From: Actinobacteria bacterium 13_1_40CM_66_12
GTDB taxonomy: Bacteria; Chloroflexota; Dormibacteria; Dormibacterales; Dormibacteraceae
Length of the DNA: 9,028 bases
Assembly (NCBI GenBank): GCA_001917895.1
Contig: MNEW01000039.1
Location: forward strand, 1 to 9,028
Direction: 5' to 3'
Shown here: piece after piece, positions 1 to 7,866 of the stretch
How the letters are laid out: each line of letters begins with the position of its first letter
Numbering within the stretch: position 1 is the stretch's first letter
The notes under the pieces: model-generated
Databases searched by the model: none
Seen by the model: the letters and a program-made list of their open reading frames with translations, nothing else
What the model was told of the DNA's origin: nothing
Program-made: the position numbers and the translations under genes

Positions 1-302
1 CAGGCAGCACCGGCAGCACCGGCAGCACCGGCAGCACCGGCAGCACCGGCGCGAGCACCGGCACCACGACCGGCAGCACAAGCGGAGCTACGGGCGGCAC
101 CTCGGGTGCCCAGGCCGGCGGCCCGTCCGGCAGCGGCAACGTGAGCGGAGCGACCGCGACAGGCGGCGTCTCCGGCGCCACGGCATCCTCGGGCACCGGA
201 GCGGTGCTCGCGGCGACAGGTTTCCCGATCCTCGGCGGGCTCCTGGGCATCGCACTCGCCCTTCTGGGAGCAGTCGGCCTCCGGATCGGTCGCAACAAGT
301 AG
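1..302 (+). CDS. C-terminal end of a cell-surface protein with Gly-Ser-Thr stalk and LAATG sorting signal (5' partial)
   Basis: Only the last 99 codons are present; the frame is open from base 3 to the TAG at 300-302. It starts with five Gly-Ser-Thr triplets and continues as a flexible Gly/Ser/Thr/Ala-rich stretch with almost no charged or aromatic residues. It ends with LAATG (207-221), about 20 hydrophobic residues (222-281) and a basic tail, RIGRNK. That order (pentapeptide, membrane helix, positive tail) is the layout of sortase substrates. LAXTG is the motif known for class E sortases of high-GC Gram-positives, in place of the classical LPXTG. I infer that the protein is exported, cleaved between T and G and linked to the cell wall, with the low-complexity stretch as a wall-spanning stalk. 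The functional N-terminal part lies outside the window, so its role is unknown. A strong terminator directly after the stop isolates it from the next gene. Confidence 0.8.
   Translation, partial: GSTGSTGSTGSTGSTGASTGTTTGSTSGATGGTSGAQAGGPSGSGNVSGATATGGVSGATASSGTGAVLAATGFPILGGLLGIALALLGAVGLRIGRNK
3..47 (+). repeat. Five tandem 9-bp repeats (ggcagcacc) encoding Gly-Ser-Thr
   Basis: Five identical copies of ggcagcacc lie head to tail at the window edge, followed by a degenerate continuation. They are in frame with the surface-protein stalk, so gain or loss of a copy would change stalk length by three residues without a frameshift. The array probably continues to the left of the window. Confidence 0.9.
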
Positions 303-316
303 CGCGTCAAACGGAG

Positions 317-348
317 CCGGGCTCGCCAGCGTGGCGGGCCCGGTTTTT
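317..348 (+). terminator. Intrinsic terminator of the surface-protein gene
   Basis: A 12-bp stem (317-328 paired with 332-343, one G-U wobble) with a three-base loop is followed directly by five T residues (344-348). It begins 14 bases after the stop codon. This is a textbook Rho-independent terminator. Confidence 0.92.
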
Positions 349-403
349 CGTCGGCGCCGAACGAACCGTCTAGGTACGCTCGCGCGACCAAACGTTCCCT
401 TGA

Positions 404-430
404 TGTGACCGCCCCGCACGGGCGGTCACA
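404..430. promoter_or_regulatory. Perfect 11-bp inverted repeat upstream of the GlsB-like gene
   Basis: TGTGACCGCCC (404-414) is matched exactly by its reverse complement at 420-430, around a five-base centre, CGCAC. It ends 26 bases before the ATG at 457. No T-run follows, so it does not look like a terminator. It could be a dimeric regulator's operator overlapping the promoter, or a stable 5'-leader hairpin in the mRNA. The rest of 349-456 shows no convincing -35/-10 pair; TACGCT at 375-380 is a possible -10 box of TANNNT type without a good -35 partner. Confidence 0.6.
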
Positions 431-456
431 CCACTGATTGCAAAGGAGAGTGCGTC

Positions 457-726
457 ATGGAGCTTTCGCCCGGTGGCATCATCGCCTGGATCATCGTCGG
501 GCTCATCGCCGGTTGGGCGGCATCAACCGTCAGCCGAGGCCATGGCTTCGGCCTCCTCGGCGACATCATCGTCGGGCTGATCGGCGCGCTGCTGGGTGGC
601 TTCCTCGCGGGCTTCTTCATCCATGGCAGCATCGGCTTGATCGGCACCATCGTCATCGCCTTCCTCGGCGCTTTGGTTCTGCTGTTCATTCTCAGGATGT
701 TCGGGCGGGGTCGGGCGCGCGCCTGA
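457..726 (+). CDS. GlsB/YeaQ/YmgE family (transglycosylase-associated) small membrane protein
   Basis: An 89-residue, very hydrophobic, glycine-rich protein with three predicted membrane helices (about residues 6-23, 32-54 and 58-79) and a short basic C-terminus (RGRARA). Glycines spaced through the helices (GLIAGW, GLIGALLGG, FLGALV) and the overall length match the family called 'transglycosylase-associated protein' or GlsB/YeaQ/YmgE stress-response membrane protein (Pfam PF04226). Members are inner-membrane proteins often linked to general or envelope stress; the biochemical activity is not established and the transglycosylase name is historical. The ATG is preceded by AAAGGAGAG about 8 bases upstream. 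The gene sits alone between two hairpins, so it is probably monocistronic, possibly controlled through the inverted repeat in its leader. The family call is confident; the precise role is unknown. Confidence 0.88.
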   Translation: MELSPGGIIAWIIVGLIAGWAASTVSRGHGFGLLGDIIVGLIGALLGGFLAGFFIHGSIGLIGTIVIAFLGALVLLFILRMFGRGRARA

Positions 727-738
727 GCGGTTCCTGAA

Positions 739-768
739 GCCAGGGGGCCCGCTTTACGGGCCCCTGGC
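739..768 (+). terminator. Probable terminator hairpin after the GlsB-like gene
   Basis: Bases 739-746 pair with 761-768 (8 bp) and 748-751 with 757-760 (4 bp), with one bulged G at 747 and the loop CTTTA. The stem is very GC-rich and starts 12 bases after the stop codon. No T-run follows, so it may be a U-less terminator of a GC-rich genome or only an mRNA 3'-end stabiliser. Confidence 0.6.
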
Positions 769-789
769 CTACCTCACTTGTACGGCGAC

Positions 790-818
790 TTGACCACCCC
801 CGACGCGGTTTGATTTAG
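790..818 (+). promoter_or_regulatory. Weak candidate promoter of the signalling operon
   Basis: TTGACC at 790-795 is close to the -35 consensus. The AT-rich patch in 809-817 (TTTGATTTA) could contain the -10 element, although no hexamer there matches TATAAT well at the usual 17-base spacing. It lies between the upstream hairpin and the first kinase gene, the expected place for the operon promoter. Treat as a suggestion only. Confidence 0.25.
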
Positions 819-834
819 GCCGGACAAGACTCTT

Positions 835-840
835 AGGAGG
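835..840 (+). promoter_or_regulatory. Consensus Shine-Dalgarno AGGAGG for the GTG start at 847
   Basis: A perfect AGGAGG lies six bases before GTG at 847. This is what fixes the start of the first kinase gene, since no ATG in that frame lies nearby. Confidence 0.85.
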
Positions 841-846
841 GGCGAC

Positions 847-2163
847 GTGGAGGTAGCCACCCTGCCGGCCGGCCGCCGGCCTACGGGTGCATCCGGGTTG
901 CGCGAGACAGGAAGGTTGCGAGCGGCGAGCCAGCTGAGGCCACGGCAGCGTGTGCGCGCTGCGCAGCGGCTCGAGAAAGCCCAGGCCGCGGCCTCGATTG
1001 CCCTGAGCGCCGTGTCCTCCTATCTCGAGGCCGAGATGGAGCTGCCGGCGTTCTTCGGCCACCTCGGCGAGACGGTCGCGGGGCTGGTGGGCGCTCGCCG
1101 CATCGCCTTCTGGCGCCTTTCCCCGCATGGAGCCCTTGGCGTCCAGCGCGAACCCTTCGGCTTCCAACCTCAATCCCCGGTTCGAAACCTCAGGATCCCG
1201 CTCGAGCTGGATGGAGACGGTATCGCCGAGCGAATCGTCTTCCGCGATGAGCTCGAGCTGCGGAACGGCACGTGCCTGGCGCTCGATGAGTTCTGGCGAG
1301 AGAACGGCTTGCGTGGGATGCGCAACTCGATAGCCGTCTCCTGGCCGGCCGGCGACCGGCGGATCGGCGCCCTCGCCGCCTACGACTCCAGGCGCGGGTT
1401 CACGCCCGACGACGCCTGGGTCCTTCGGGTCGCGGCGATGGCCACCGGTCTGGTGTGGCAGTACCGCGAGGCTGAAGAGGAGCTGGATGTCGCCGTCGAG
1501 CGTTTGGAGGAAGCGATGGCCGCCCGCCGCCAGCTGCTGGCCAATGTCGCTTCCGGTGGCGACGAGGCAAGGCGCAGGTTCGCGAGCGCCCTCCATGACG
1601 ACTCGCTCCAGCTCCTCACCGCAGCCGAGCTGCAGCTGGAGCGAATTCGCAACGACAGCTCCGAAGGCAACCACAAGACCCAGCTCGACCAGCTGGCGGC
1701 GACCATCAAGAAGGTCGAGGATTCGCTGCGCCGGCTCCTGATCACCGTCAGCCCCGAAGCGCTCGACCTCACGGTCGGGCTCGGGGAGGCCATCCGCGAT
1801 CGCCTCGAAACCCTTCGCGTGCACACCGGCATCGAACCTGATGTCGACCTGCAGCTTCCCGACGACCTGCCGAGCGAGGTGGAGTCGATGGTATTCAAAA
1901 ACGTCGCGGAGGCCCTGACCAACGTGGAGAAACACTCCCAAGCCACGCGCATCCGCGTCGCGGCCTCGGCCCTTGACGGCGGAGTGGTCATCGAGGTGGC
2001 CGACGACGGCAAGGGGTTCGTCGTCAATGAATGCATACATGTCCCCGGTCATCTCGGCCTGCTGGCGATGAAGGAGCGCGCCCAGCTGGTGGGCGGCTGG
2101 TGCCGCATTCACAGCGACCCGGGCGAGGGAGCCAGGGTCGAGTTCTGGGTACCCACGGCGTAA
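847..2163 (+). CDS. Soluble GAF-type sensor histidine kinase, NarX/DesK (HisKA_3) class
   Basis: 438 residues starting at GTG. Residues 1-40 are basic and Arg/Ala-rich without a recognisable domain. About 45-205 look like a GAF-type sensory domain, with no membrane helices, so the protein should be cytosolic. After a helical linker (205-235) comes the HisKA_3 dimerisation segment with the phospho-acceptor His250 in [10 protein letters not shown]. The HATPase_c domain follows: N-box E356-ALTN-VEKH363, DDGKG at 386-390 and the GHLGL lid at 401-405. All core catalytic motifs are intact. Kinases of this class normally pass phosphate to NarL/LuxR-type DNA-binding regulators, but none is encoded here. 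The next gene starts 32 bases after the stop, so co-transcription with the hybrid kinase is likely. The signal bound by the GAF-like region cannot be read from sequence. Confidence 0.88.
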   Translation: MEVATLPAGRRPTGASGLRETGRLRAASQLRPRQRVRAAQRLEKAQAAASIALSAVSSYLEAEMELPAFFGHLGETVAGLVGARRIAFWRLSPHGALGVQREPFGFQPQSPVRNLRIPLELDGDGIAERIVFRDELELRNGTCLALDEFWRENGLRGMRNSIAVSWPAGDRRIGALAAYDSRRGFTPDDAWVLRVAAMATGLVWQYREAEEELDVAVERLEEAMAARRQLLANVASGGDEARRRFASALHDDSLQLLTAAELQLERIRNDSSEGNHKTQLDQLAATIKKVEDSLRRLLITVSPEALDLTVGLGEAIRDRLETLRVHTGIEPDVDLQLPDDLPSEVESMVFKNVAEALTNVEKHSQATRIRVAASALDGGVVIEVADDGKGFVVNECIHVPGHLGLLAMKERAQLVGGWCRIHSDPGEGARVEFWVPTA

Positions 2164-2176
2164 TCGAGAGAAAGAA

Positions 2177-2185
2177 AGGAGAGGG
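2177..2185 (+). promoter_or_regulatory. Purine-rich ribosome-binding site supporting the ATG at 2196
   Basis: AGGAGAGGG sits about 10 bases before ATG 2196, in the gap after the first kinase gene. It argues for 2196 over the in-frame ATG at 2031, which would place 55 codons inside the end of the upstream kinase. Confidence 0.75.
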
Positions 2186-2195
2186 AACGAACATC

Positions 2196-5100
2196 ATGGC
2201 AGGCAAAGCCCTAGCCACAGCCACGGAAAGCACTGATCACAGGGTGATGCTGCGGGTTCTCACCGCGGTCAAACGCGGCGACTTCACCGTACGCATGCCG
2301 CTGACCTCGACCGGTCCAGCCGGCAAGGTCGCGATCGCCATCAACGACATCATCGAGTCCAACCAACGTCTCGAGCGCGAGCTGAAAAGACTCAGCAAGC
2401 ACGTGGGCAAGGAAGGCCAGGTCAAGCACGCGTCGATCGGCGACGCCGGCGGCGCCTGGGCCGCCACCCTGGATTCGATCAACGACTTGATCGAGGACGT
2501 GGTGCGGCCGAACAGCGAGATGGCGCGCGTCATCAACGCGGTCGCCAAAGGTGACCTCACGCAGACGATGTCGACCAACATCGACGGTCGCCGCCTGCAG
2601 GGTCAGTTCCTGGAAACGGCGCGGATCGTGAACACGATGGTCAACCAGCTCCGCGCCTTCAGCCTCGAAGTGACGCGCGTCGCTCGCGAGGTGGGCACTG
2701 AGGGCAAGCTCGGCGGCCAGGCGCAGGTACCCGGAGTCGCCGGCGTCTGGAAAGACCTCACCGACAACGTCAACTTCATGGCAGGCAACCTGACCAGTCA
2801 GGTCCGCAACATCGCCGAAGTGACGACGGCGGTCGCCAACGGAGACCTCTCGCGGAAGATCACGGTCGAGGGCCAGGGCGAGATCCTCGAGCTCAAGAAC
2901 ACGATCAACACGATGGTCGACCAGCTCAACGGCTTCGCCTCCGAGGTGACCCGTGTCGCCCGCGAGGTGGGCACCGAGGGGAAGCTCGGCGGACAGGCTG
3001 AAGTCAAGGGGGTCGCCGGCACCTGGAAGGACCTCACCGACAACGTCAACCTGATGGCCGGTCAGCTCACCAACCAGATCCGCAACATCGCGGACGTCAC
3101 CACCGCCGTCGCCAACGGTGACCTCTCCAGGAAGATCACCGTCGACGTCCAGGGCGAGATCCTCGAGCTCAAGAACACCATCAACACGATGGTCGACCAG
3201 CTCAACGCCTTCGCCTCCGAGGTGACCCGCGTCGCGCGCGAGGTGGGTACCGAGGGCAAGCTCGGCGGCCAGGCTCAAGTGAAGGGCGTCGGCGGCACGT
3301 GGCAGGACCTCACCGAAAACGTCAACTCGATGGCCGGCAATCTGACGAGCCAGGTCCGCAACATCGCCGAAGTAACGACCGCCGTCGCCAACGGCGACCT
3401 CTCCAAGAAGATCACCGTCGACGTTCAGGGCGAGATCCTCGAATTGAAGAACACCATCAACACGATGGTCGATCAGCTCAACGCCCTCGCGTCCGAGGTC
3501 ACCCGCGTCGCGCACGAGGTGGGAACCGAGGGCAAGCTCGGCGGCCAGGCCCATGTCAAAGGTGTGGGCGGCATCTGGAAGAACCTCACCGACAACGTCA
3601 ACTCCATGGCCAGCAACCTGACCAGTCAGGTGCGCAACATCGCCGAGGTCACGACCGCGGTCGCCAACGGCGACCTCTCCAAGAAGGTCACCGTCGACGT
3701 GCGCGGGGAGATCCTGGAGCTGAAGAACACGGTCAACACGATGGTGGACCAGCTCAATGCTCTCGCCGGCGAGGTCACGCGTGTTGCGTACGAGGTGGGG
3801 ACAGAGGGCAAGCTCGGCGGCCAGGCCGACGTGAAGGGCGTCGGCGGCATCTGGAAAGACCTCACCGACAACGTCAACACGATGAACATGAACCTGACGG
3901 ACCGGACCCGCAACATCGCCGACGTCACGACCGCAGTCGCCATGGGCGACCTCTCCAAGAAGATCACCGTCGATGCGCTCGGTGAGTTTCTGGTCCAGAA
4001 AAACACCATCAACACGATGGTCGACCAGCTCAACGCATTCGCGTCCGAGGTCACGCGTGTCGCCCGCGAGGTGGGCACCGACGGCAAGCTCGGCGGCCAG
4101 GCCGAGGTCAAGGGCGTCGGTGGGATCTGGAAGGACCTCACCGACAACGTCAACACGATGGCCAGCAACCTCACGGACCAGGTGCGAGGCATCGCGCGCG
4201 TCGTGACCGCGGTAGCCAACGGCGACCTGAGGGGCAAGCTGACCCTCGAAGCGAAGGGCGAGATCGCCGCGCTGGCGGAGACCATCAACAGCATGACCGA
4301 CACGCTGGCCACCTTCGCCGAGCAGGTAACGAGCGTGGCCCGCGAGGTGGGCGTGGAGGGCCGCCTCGGCGGGCAGGCACGCGTGCCTGGCGCTGCGGGC
4401 ACGTGGCGCAACCTCACCGACAACGTGAACCAGCTGTCGGCCACGCTGACCACACAGGTCCGCGCCATCGCCGACGTGGCCACCGCCGTGACCAAGGGCG
4501 ACCTCACGCGGTCGATCGGCGTCGAGGCCAGCGGGGAGGTCGCCGTCCTCAAGGACAACATCAACGAGATGATCCGCAACCTCAAAGAGACGACCGAGAA
4601 GAACACCGAGCAGGACTGGCTGAAGACGAACCTGGCGCGATTTGCCCGGATGCTGCAGGGCCAGCGCGACCCGATGACCGTGTCGAAGATGATCCTTTCC
4701 GAGCTCGCGCCATTGGTGAGTGCGGAGCACGGCGTCTTCTACGGGATGGTCGCCGCCAACGGCAACGAAGCCCGCCTCGTCTTTCAGGCCGGCTACGCGT
4801 ACAAGAGCCGGAAGACCGTGCCGCCCGAGTTCCGGATCGGCGAGGGCCTGGTGGGCCAATGCGCACTCGAGAAGAAGCGGATCCTGGTCACCGACGTCCC
4901 GTCCGACTACGTCCGCATCACCTCGGGCCTTGGTGACGCCAGCCCGCTCAACATCATCGTGCTGCCGGTTCTGTTCGAAGGCGAGGTGCGAGCCGTCATC
5001 GAGCTGGCATCGTTCCAGCGTTTCAACCAGACGCACCAGGACTTTCTCGACCAGCTGACCGAGAGCATCGGAATCGTCCTCAACAACATCGACGCCAACA

Positions 5101-6986
5101 GCCGCACCGAGGAGCTGCTGAAGCAGTCGCAGTCACTGGCCAACGAGCTGCAGAGCCAGCAGGACCAGCTGCAGCGCACGAACGACGAGCTGGCGGAGAA
5201 AGCGCGGCAGCTGGCGCAACAGAACGCCGAGATCGAGCACAAGCGCAACGAGGTCGAGGTGGCCAAGAACCTGGTCGAAGAAAAGGCCGAGCAGCTCGAG
5301 ATCACGTCCCGCTACAAGTCGGAGTTCCTCGCCAACATGTCGCACGAGCTGCGGACGCCGCTCAACAGCCTTCTCATCCTGGCGCAGGAGCTCGCGGACA
5401 ACCCTGACGGAAACCTTCTGCCGAAGCAGACCGAATACGCGACGATCATCCGCTCGTCCGGCACCGACCTTTTGAAGCTAATCAACGACATCCTCGATCT
5501 GACCAAGATCGAGTCCGGGACCGTGGCGCTGGAGATCACGGACTGGCCGCTGTCCGAGCTGCCGCCGCTGCTCGAGCGCACCTTCCGCCACGTGGCGGAA
5601 GCCACGAAGCTGGGCTTCACGATCGAGCTGAAGCCGGGTCTGCCGGAGACCATCCCTACCGATCCCCAGCGCCTGCAGCAGGTGCTCAACAACCTGCTCA
5701 GCAACGCCTTCAAGTTCACCGAAAAAGGCCACGTCGCGTTTCGCGCCGAGCTCGCGACATCGGGCTGGAGCTTGGGGCATGAAGCCCTCAACCGCGCCGG
5801 CGCGGTGATCGCGATGAGCGTCACCGACACCGGCATCGGCATTCCTTCGGCTCAGCAGCAGACGATCTTCGAAGCCTTCGCGCAGGGAGATGGCACCACA
5901 AGCCGCAAGTACGGCGGCACCGGGCTCGGCCTGTCCATCTGCCGGGAGCTGACGCGGCTGCTCGCCGGCGAGATCACGCTCGAGAGCCAGCCCGGCGTGG
6001 GCAGCACCTTCACCCTCTACCTCCCCATCGCCAGCCCTGTGGTGGCGTGGTCGGCCTCGCCTGCCGACGCCTCGTCCAATGGCTCGGTCGAAAACGGCAC
6101 CAAGTCTCCGGCCGTGAAGATCGCGCCCAGCACGGCGGACGGCGCGCGCAAAACGGCGGTCGCGGTCATGGATCGACCGTCTGCGGCGGTGGCGACGAGG
6201 AACGTCCTCGTCGTCGAGGACGAGCCGGTGCAAAGGGAGCACATCGTTCAGCTCCTCGAATCCCTCGCCGCGCAAGCGACCGCAGTCGCCACCGGCGAAG
6301 AGGCTGTTGCGGCGCTCGAAGCCCAGAGGTTCGACTGCATCGTCATCGACCTCGGGCTTCCCGGAATGAGCGGATGGCAGGTGATCGATCACATGCGGGC
6401 GAACAAGGGCCTGCGGTCGACGCCGGTGCTTGTCTACACCGCCAAGGAGCTGACCCGCAAGGAGGAGCTGAAGCTCGGCCGGGCGACGAAGACGATCGTC
6501 GTCAAGGAGGTTCGTTCTCCAGAGCGATTGCGCGACGAGGTCGGCGCAATCCTGAGCGTGGAGTCGTTCGACGCGTTCGCGGACGGCGGCAGCGTGCCGG
6601 TCGAGATGTCGCTGGCCGGCAAGAAGGTCCTGGTCGTCGATGACGACATTCGGAACACATTCGCCCTGACCGCTGTGCTGGAGCGCCAGGGCATGGAGGT
6701 CACATCGGTGAACAGCGGCGGCGAGGCGCTCGAGACTCTGAGCGACGACGCCGACATTGACATCGCATTGGTCGACGTGATGATGCCGGAGATGGATGGC
6801 TACGCAACAATGACGAAGATGCGCAGCCTGGACTCATTCAAGGACCGGCCGATCATCGCGCTCACCGCCAAGGCGATGAAGGGAGACCGAGAGAAATGCA
6901 TAGAAGCTGGGGCGTCGGACTACATCGCGAAGCCTGTGGTCAGCTCTCACCTGGTGGCCATGCTGCGGTCGTGGCTCAGCCACTGA
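2196..6986 (+). CDS. Poly-HAMP hybrid histidine kinase, group III/Nik1-like: HAMP array-GAF-HisKA-HATPase-REC-REC
   Basis: 1596 residues from ATG 2196, with no signal peptide or membrane helix, so cytosolic. Order of parts: degenerate HAMP units (about 14-157); seven 92-residue repeats (158-801), each a divergent half ([17 protein letters not shown]...) plus a canonical HAMP half ([10 protein letters not shown]...INTMVDQL); GAF (about 825-966); Gln/Glu-rich coiled coil (968-1040); HisKA with His1050 in SHELRTP; HATPase with N-box Asn1170, DTGIGIP from 1211 and GGTGLGL 1240-1246; Ala/Ser-rich linker (about 1280-1335); REC1 (E1341-D-E1343, acceptor Asp1385, Lys1437); REC2 (D1482-D1484, acceptor Asp1527, Lys1579). 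All catalytic residues are present. Tandem HAMP arrays ahead of a hybrid kinase define fungal group III kinases (Nik1/Os-1), which act in osmotic stress signalling; bacterial relatives are known as uncharacterised proteins. I infer that the array senses or transmits a conformational or osmotic signal. No Hpt domain is present, so REC output must go through another protein. Confidence 0.92.
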   Translation: MAGKALATATESTDHRVMLRVLTAVKRGDFTVRMPLTSTGPAGKVAIAINDIIESNQRLERELKRLSKHVGKEGQVKHASIGDAGGAWAATLDSINDLIEDVVRPNSEMARVINAVAKGDLTQTMSTNIDGRRLQGQFLETARIVNTMVNQLRAFSLEVTRVAREVGTEGKLGGQAQVPGVAGVWKDLTDNVNFMAGNLTSQVRNIAEVTTAVANGDLSRKITVEGQGEILELKNTINTMVDQLNGFASEVTRVAREVGTEGKLGGQAEVKGVAGTWKDLTDNVNLMAGQLTNQIRNIADVTTAVANGDLSRKITVDVQGEILELKNTINTMVDQLNAFASEVTRVAREVGTEGKLGGQAQVKGVGGTWQDLTENVNSMAGNLTSQVRNIAEVTTAVANGDLSKKITVDVQGEILELKNTINTMVDQLNALASEVTRVAHEVGTEGKLGGQAHVKGVGGIWKNLTDNVNSMASNLTSQVRNIAEVTTAVANGDLSKKVTVDVRGEILELKNTVNTMVDQLNALAGEVTRVAYEVGTEGKLGGQADVKGVGGIWKDLTDNVNTMNMNLTDRTRNIADVTTAVAMGDLSKKITVDALGEFLVQKNTINTMVDQLNAFASEVTRVAREVGTDGKLGGQAEVKGVGGIWKDLTDNVNTMASNLTDQVRGIARVVTAVANGDLRGKLTLEAKGEIAALAETINSMTDTLATFAEQVTSVAREVGVEGRLGGQARVPGAAGTWRNLTDNVNQLSATLTTQVRAIADVATAVTKGDLTRSIGVEASGEVAVLKDNINEMIRNLKETTEKNTEQDWLKTNLARFARMLQGQRDPMTVSKMILSELAPLVSAEHGVFYGMVAANGNEARLVFQAGYAYKSRKTVPPEFRIGEGLVGQCALEKKRILVTDVPSDYVRITSGLGDASPLNIIVLPVLFEGEVRAVIELASFQRFNQTHQDFLDQLTESIGIVLNNIDANSRTEELLKQSQSLANELQSQQDQLQRTNDELAEKARQLAQQNAEIEHKRNEVEVAKNLVEEKAEQLEITSRYKSEFLANMSHELRTPLNSLLILAQELADNPDGNLLPKQTEYATIIRSSGTDLLKLINDILDLTKIESGTVALEITDWPLSELPPLLERTFRHVAEATKLGFTIELKPGLPETIPTDPQRLQQVLNNLLSNAFKFTEKGHVAFRAELATSGWSLGHEALNRAGAVIAMSVTDTGIGIPSAQQQTIFEAFAQGDGTTSRKYGGTGLGLSICRELTRLLAGEITLESQPGVGSTFTLYLPIASPVVAWSASPADASSNGSVENGTKSPAVKIAPSTADGARKTAVAVMDRPSAAVATRNVLVVEDEPVQREHIVQLLESLAAQATAVATGEEAVAALEAQRFDCIVIDLGLPGMSGWQVIDHMRANKGLRSTPVLVYTAKELTRKEELKLGRATKTIVVKEVRSPERLRDEVGAILSVESFDAFADGGSVPVEMSLAGKKVLVVDDDIRNTFALTAVLERQGMEVTSVNSGGEALETLSDDADIDIALVDVMMPEMDGYATMTKMRSLDSFKDRPIIALTAKAMKGDREKCIEAGASDYIAKPVVSSHLVAMLRSWLSH
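2667..4598 (+). repeat. Seven tandem 276-bp repeats encoding the HAMP array
   Basis: Units start at 2667, 2943, 3219, 3495, 3771, 4047 and 4323 and each is exactly 276 bp (92 codons), without a single insertion or deletion. The middle copies are most alike in protein sequence; the last two, especially the seventh, are most diverged ([17 protein letters not shown]). The copies differ widely at synonymous positions. Two further, irregular HAMP units precede the array (about 2235-2666). Confidence 0.95.
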
Positions 6987-7017
6987 ACGGGAGCGGAAAC
7001 CGGGGCGGGGTCGGATC

Positions 7018-7866
7018 GTGGTAAAAGCCGCGTACGCGCCGTCTGAGAGCCACAGCATCGAAGAGATCGAGATGAAGCTTCTGCTGGAAGCGGTGTCCCT
7101 TCGTTACGGCTATGACTTCCGCGATTACGCGATAGGACCGCTCCGGCGCAGCATCTCCACCGGCATGGCGGGCGAAGGCGTCGCGACCATCTCCGCTTAC
7201 CAGGACCGCTTGCTGCACGACTCGAGCTCGATGCAGAGGTTCCTGGGCACCGTGGGCGTGAACGTAAGCAGCATGTTTCGTGATCCGGACACGTGGCGCT
7301 GCCTACGCGAAGACGTCGTCCCGGCGCTGCGAACATACCCATCGCTGCGGATCTGGAGCGTCGGCTGCGCAACGGGTGAAGAGGTCTATTCGCTCGCGAT
7401 CATGCTTCAGGAAGAGGGGCTCTACCAGAGGTCGACCATCTACGCCACCGACATGAACGAGGATGCCCTGGCGATCGCGCGGGTTGGGTCGTGCCCTGTC
7501 GAGCGGATGCGGTCTTACGAGACTGATTACGTGCTCTCGGGTGGCTCCTCCAGCCTGGACGCATACTTCACAACCGCGGGGCGCATGGCGAGGCTGAAGC
7601 GCAACCTCCTTCACAACGTGACGTGGGCGCAGCACAACCTGGTCACCGACGCCTCTTTCAACGAATTTCACCTGATCGTCTGCACGAACGTGCTGATCTA
7701 CTTCAGGCCCACCCTCCAGCAACGCGCCCATCGGCTTTTCTACGAGAGCCTCATCAGGTCCGGCTTCCTCACGCTTGGCCTGCGGGAATCGCTGCTCTTC
7801 GCGCCCGAGAGCAGCCGGTATGAACCCGTTCGCGACAGCGTGAGCGTGTTCAGGAAGGTTCGGTGA
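7018..7866 (+). CDS. CheR-type SAM-dependent protein-glutamate methyltransferase
   Basis: 282 residues with the full CheR fold: an all-helical N-terminal domain (about 15-80), then the Rossmann-like methyltransferase. Visible motifs are NVSSMFRD (82-89, the usual N-x-[ST]-x-F-F/x-R region), SAM-binding VGCATGEE (115-122), YATDMNEDAL (142-151, with acidic Asp145) and CTNVLIYF (222-229). The family motif is normally CRN, so Thr223 replaces an Arg. CheR methylates glutamates of chemoreceptors; there is no receptor or CheB gene here, so its substrate is unknown and the name should not be read as chemotaxis. It lies 31 bases after the poly-HAMP kinase and overlaps the next gene. The GTG at 7018 has only a G-rich stretch (7001-7010) as ribosome-binding site. 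ATG 7072 (residue 19) is an alternative start, but the SIEEIEMKLLLEA segment reads as a continuous family-like N-terminus. Confidence 0.88.
   Translation: MVKAAYAPSESHSIEEIEMKLLLEAVSLRYGYDFRDYAIGPLRRSISTGMAGEGVATISAYQDRLLHDSSSMQRFLGTVGVNVSSMFRDPDTWRCLREDVVPALRTYPSLRIWSVGCATGEEVYSLAIMLQEEGLYQRSTIYATDMNEDALAIARVGSCPVERMRSYETDYVLSGGSSSLDAYFTTAGRMARLKRNLLHNVTWAQHNLVTDASFNEFHLIVCTNVLIYFRPTLQQRAHRLFYESLIRSGFLTLGLRESLLFAPESSRYEPVRDSVSVFRKVR
7852..7858 (+). promoter_or_regulatory. Shine-Dalgarno AGGAAGG inside the end of cheR-like gene
   Basis: AGGAAGG lies seven bases before ATG 7866 and only four before GTG 7863, which favours ATG. The TGATG junction (TGA 7864-7866, ATG 7866-7868) suggests translational coupling of the two genes. 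Confidence 0.7.

Noticed and set aside
769..2112. Long minus-strand open frame antisense to the first kinase
   Set aside because: Shadow of the GC-rich coding strand. It has no ribosome-binding site or domain, and the + strand gene has intact HisKA_3 and HATPase motifs.
2031..2195. In-frame upstream start extending the hybrid kinase by 55 residues
   Set aside because: It lies within the last codons of the upstream kinase and gives a Pro/Arg/Gly-rich, non-family-like leader. ATG 2196 has a ribosome-binding site.
2667..4598. CRISPR-like or mobile repeat array
   Set aside because: The repeats are contiguous, in frame and coding, with no spacers. They are protein-domain duplications.
2211..5036. 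Very long open frame on the minus strand, antisense to the HAMP array
   Set aside because: It mirrors the codon periodicity of a GC-rich gene and inherits its repeats from the opposite strand. The protein has no recognisable domain, while the + strand frame has complete kinase motifs.
5478..6392. Minus-strand open frame opposite the kinase core and linker
   Set aside because: Antisense shadow. It contains no domain and would overlap the HATPase and REC1 coding sequence completely.
7863..7865. GTG as start of the receiver-kinase
   Set aside because: Only four bases from the Shine-Dalgarno; ATG 7866 has better spacing. The difference is one residue.
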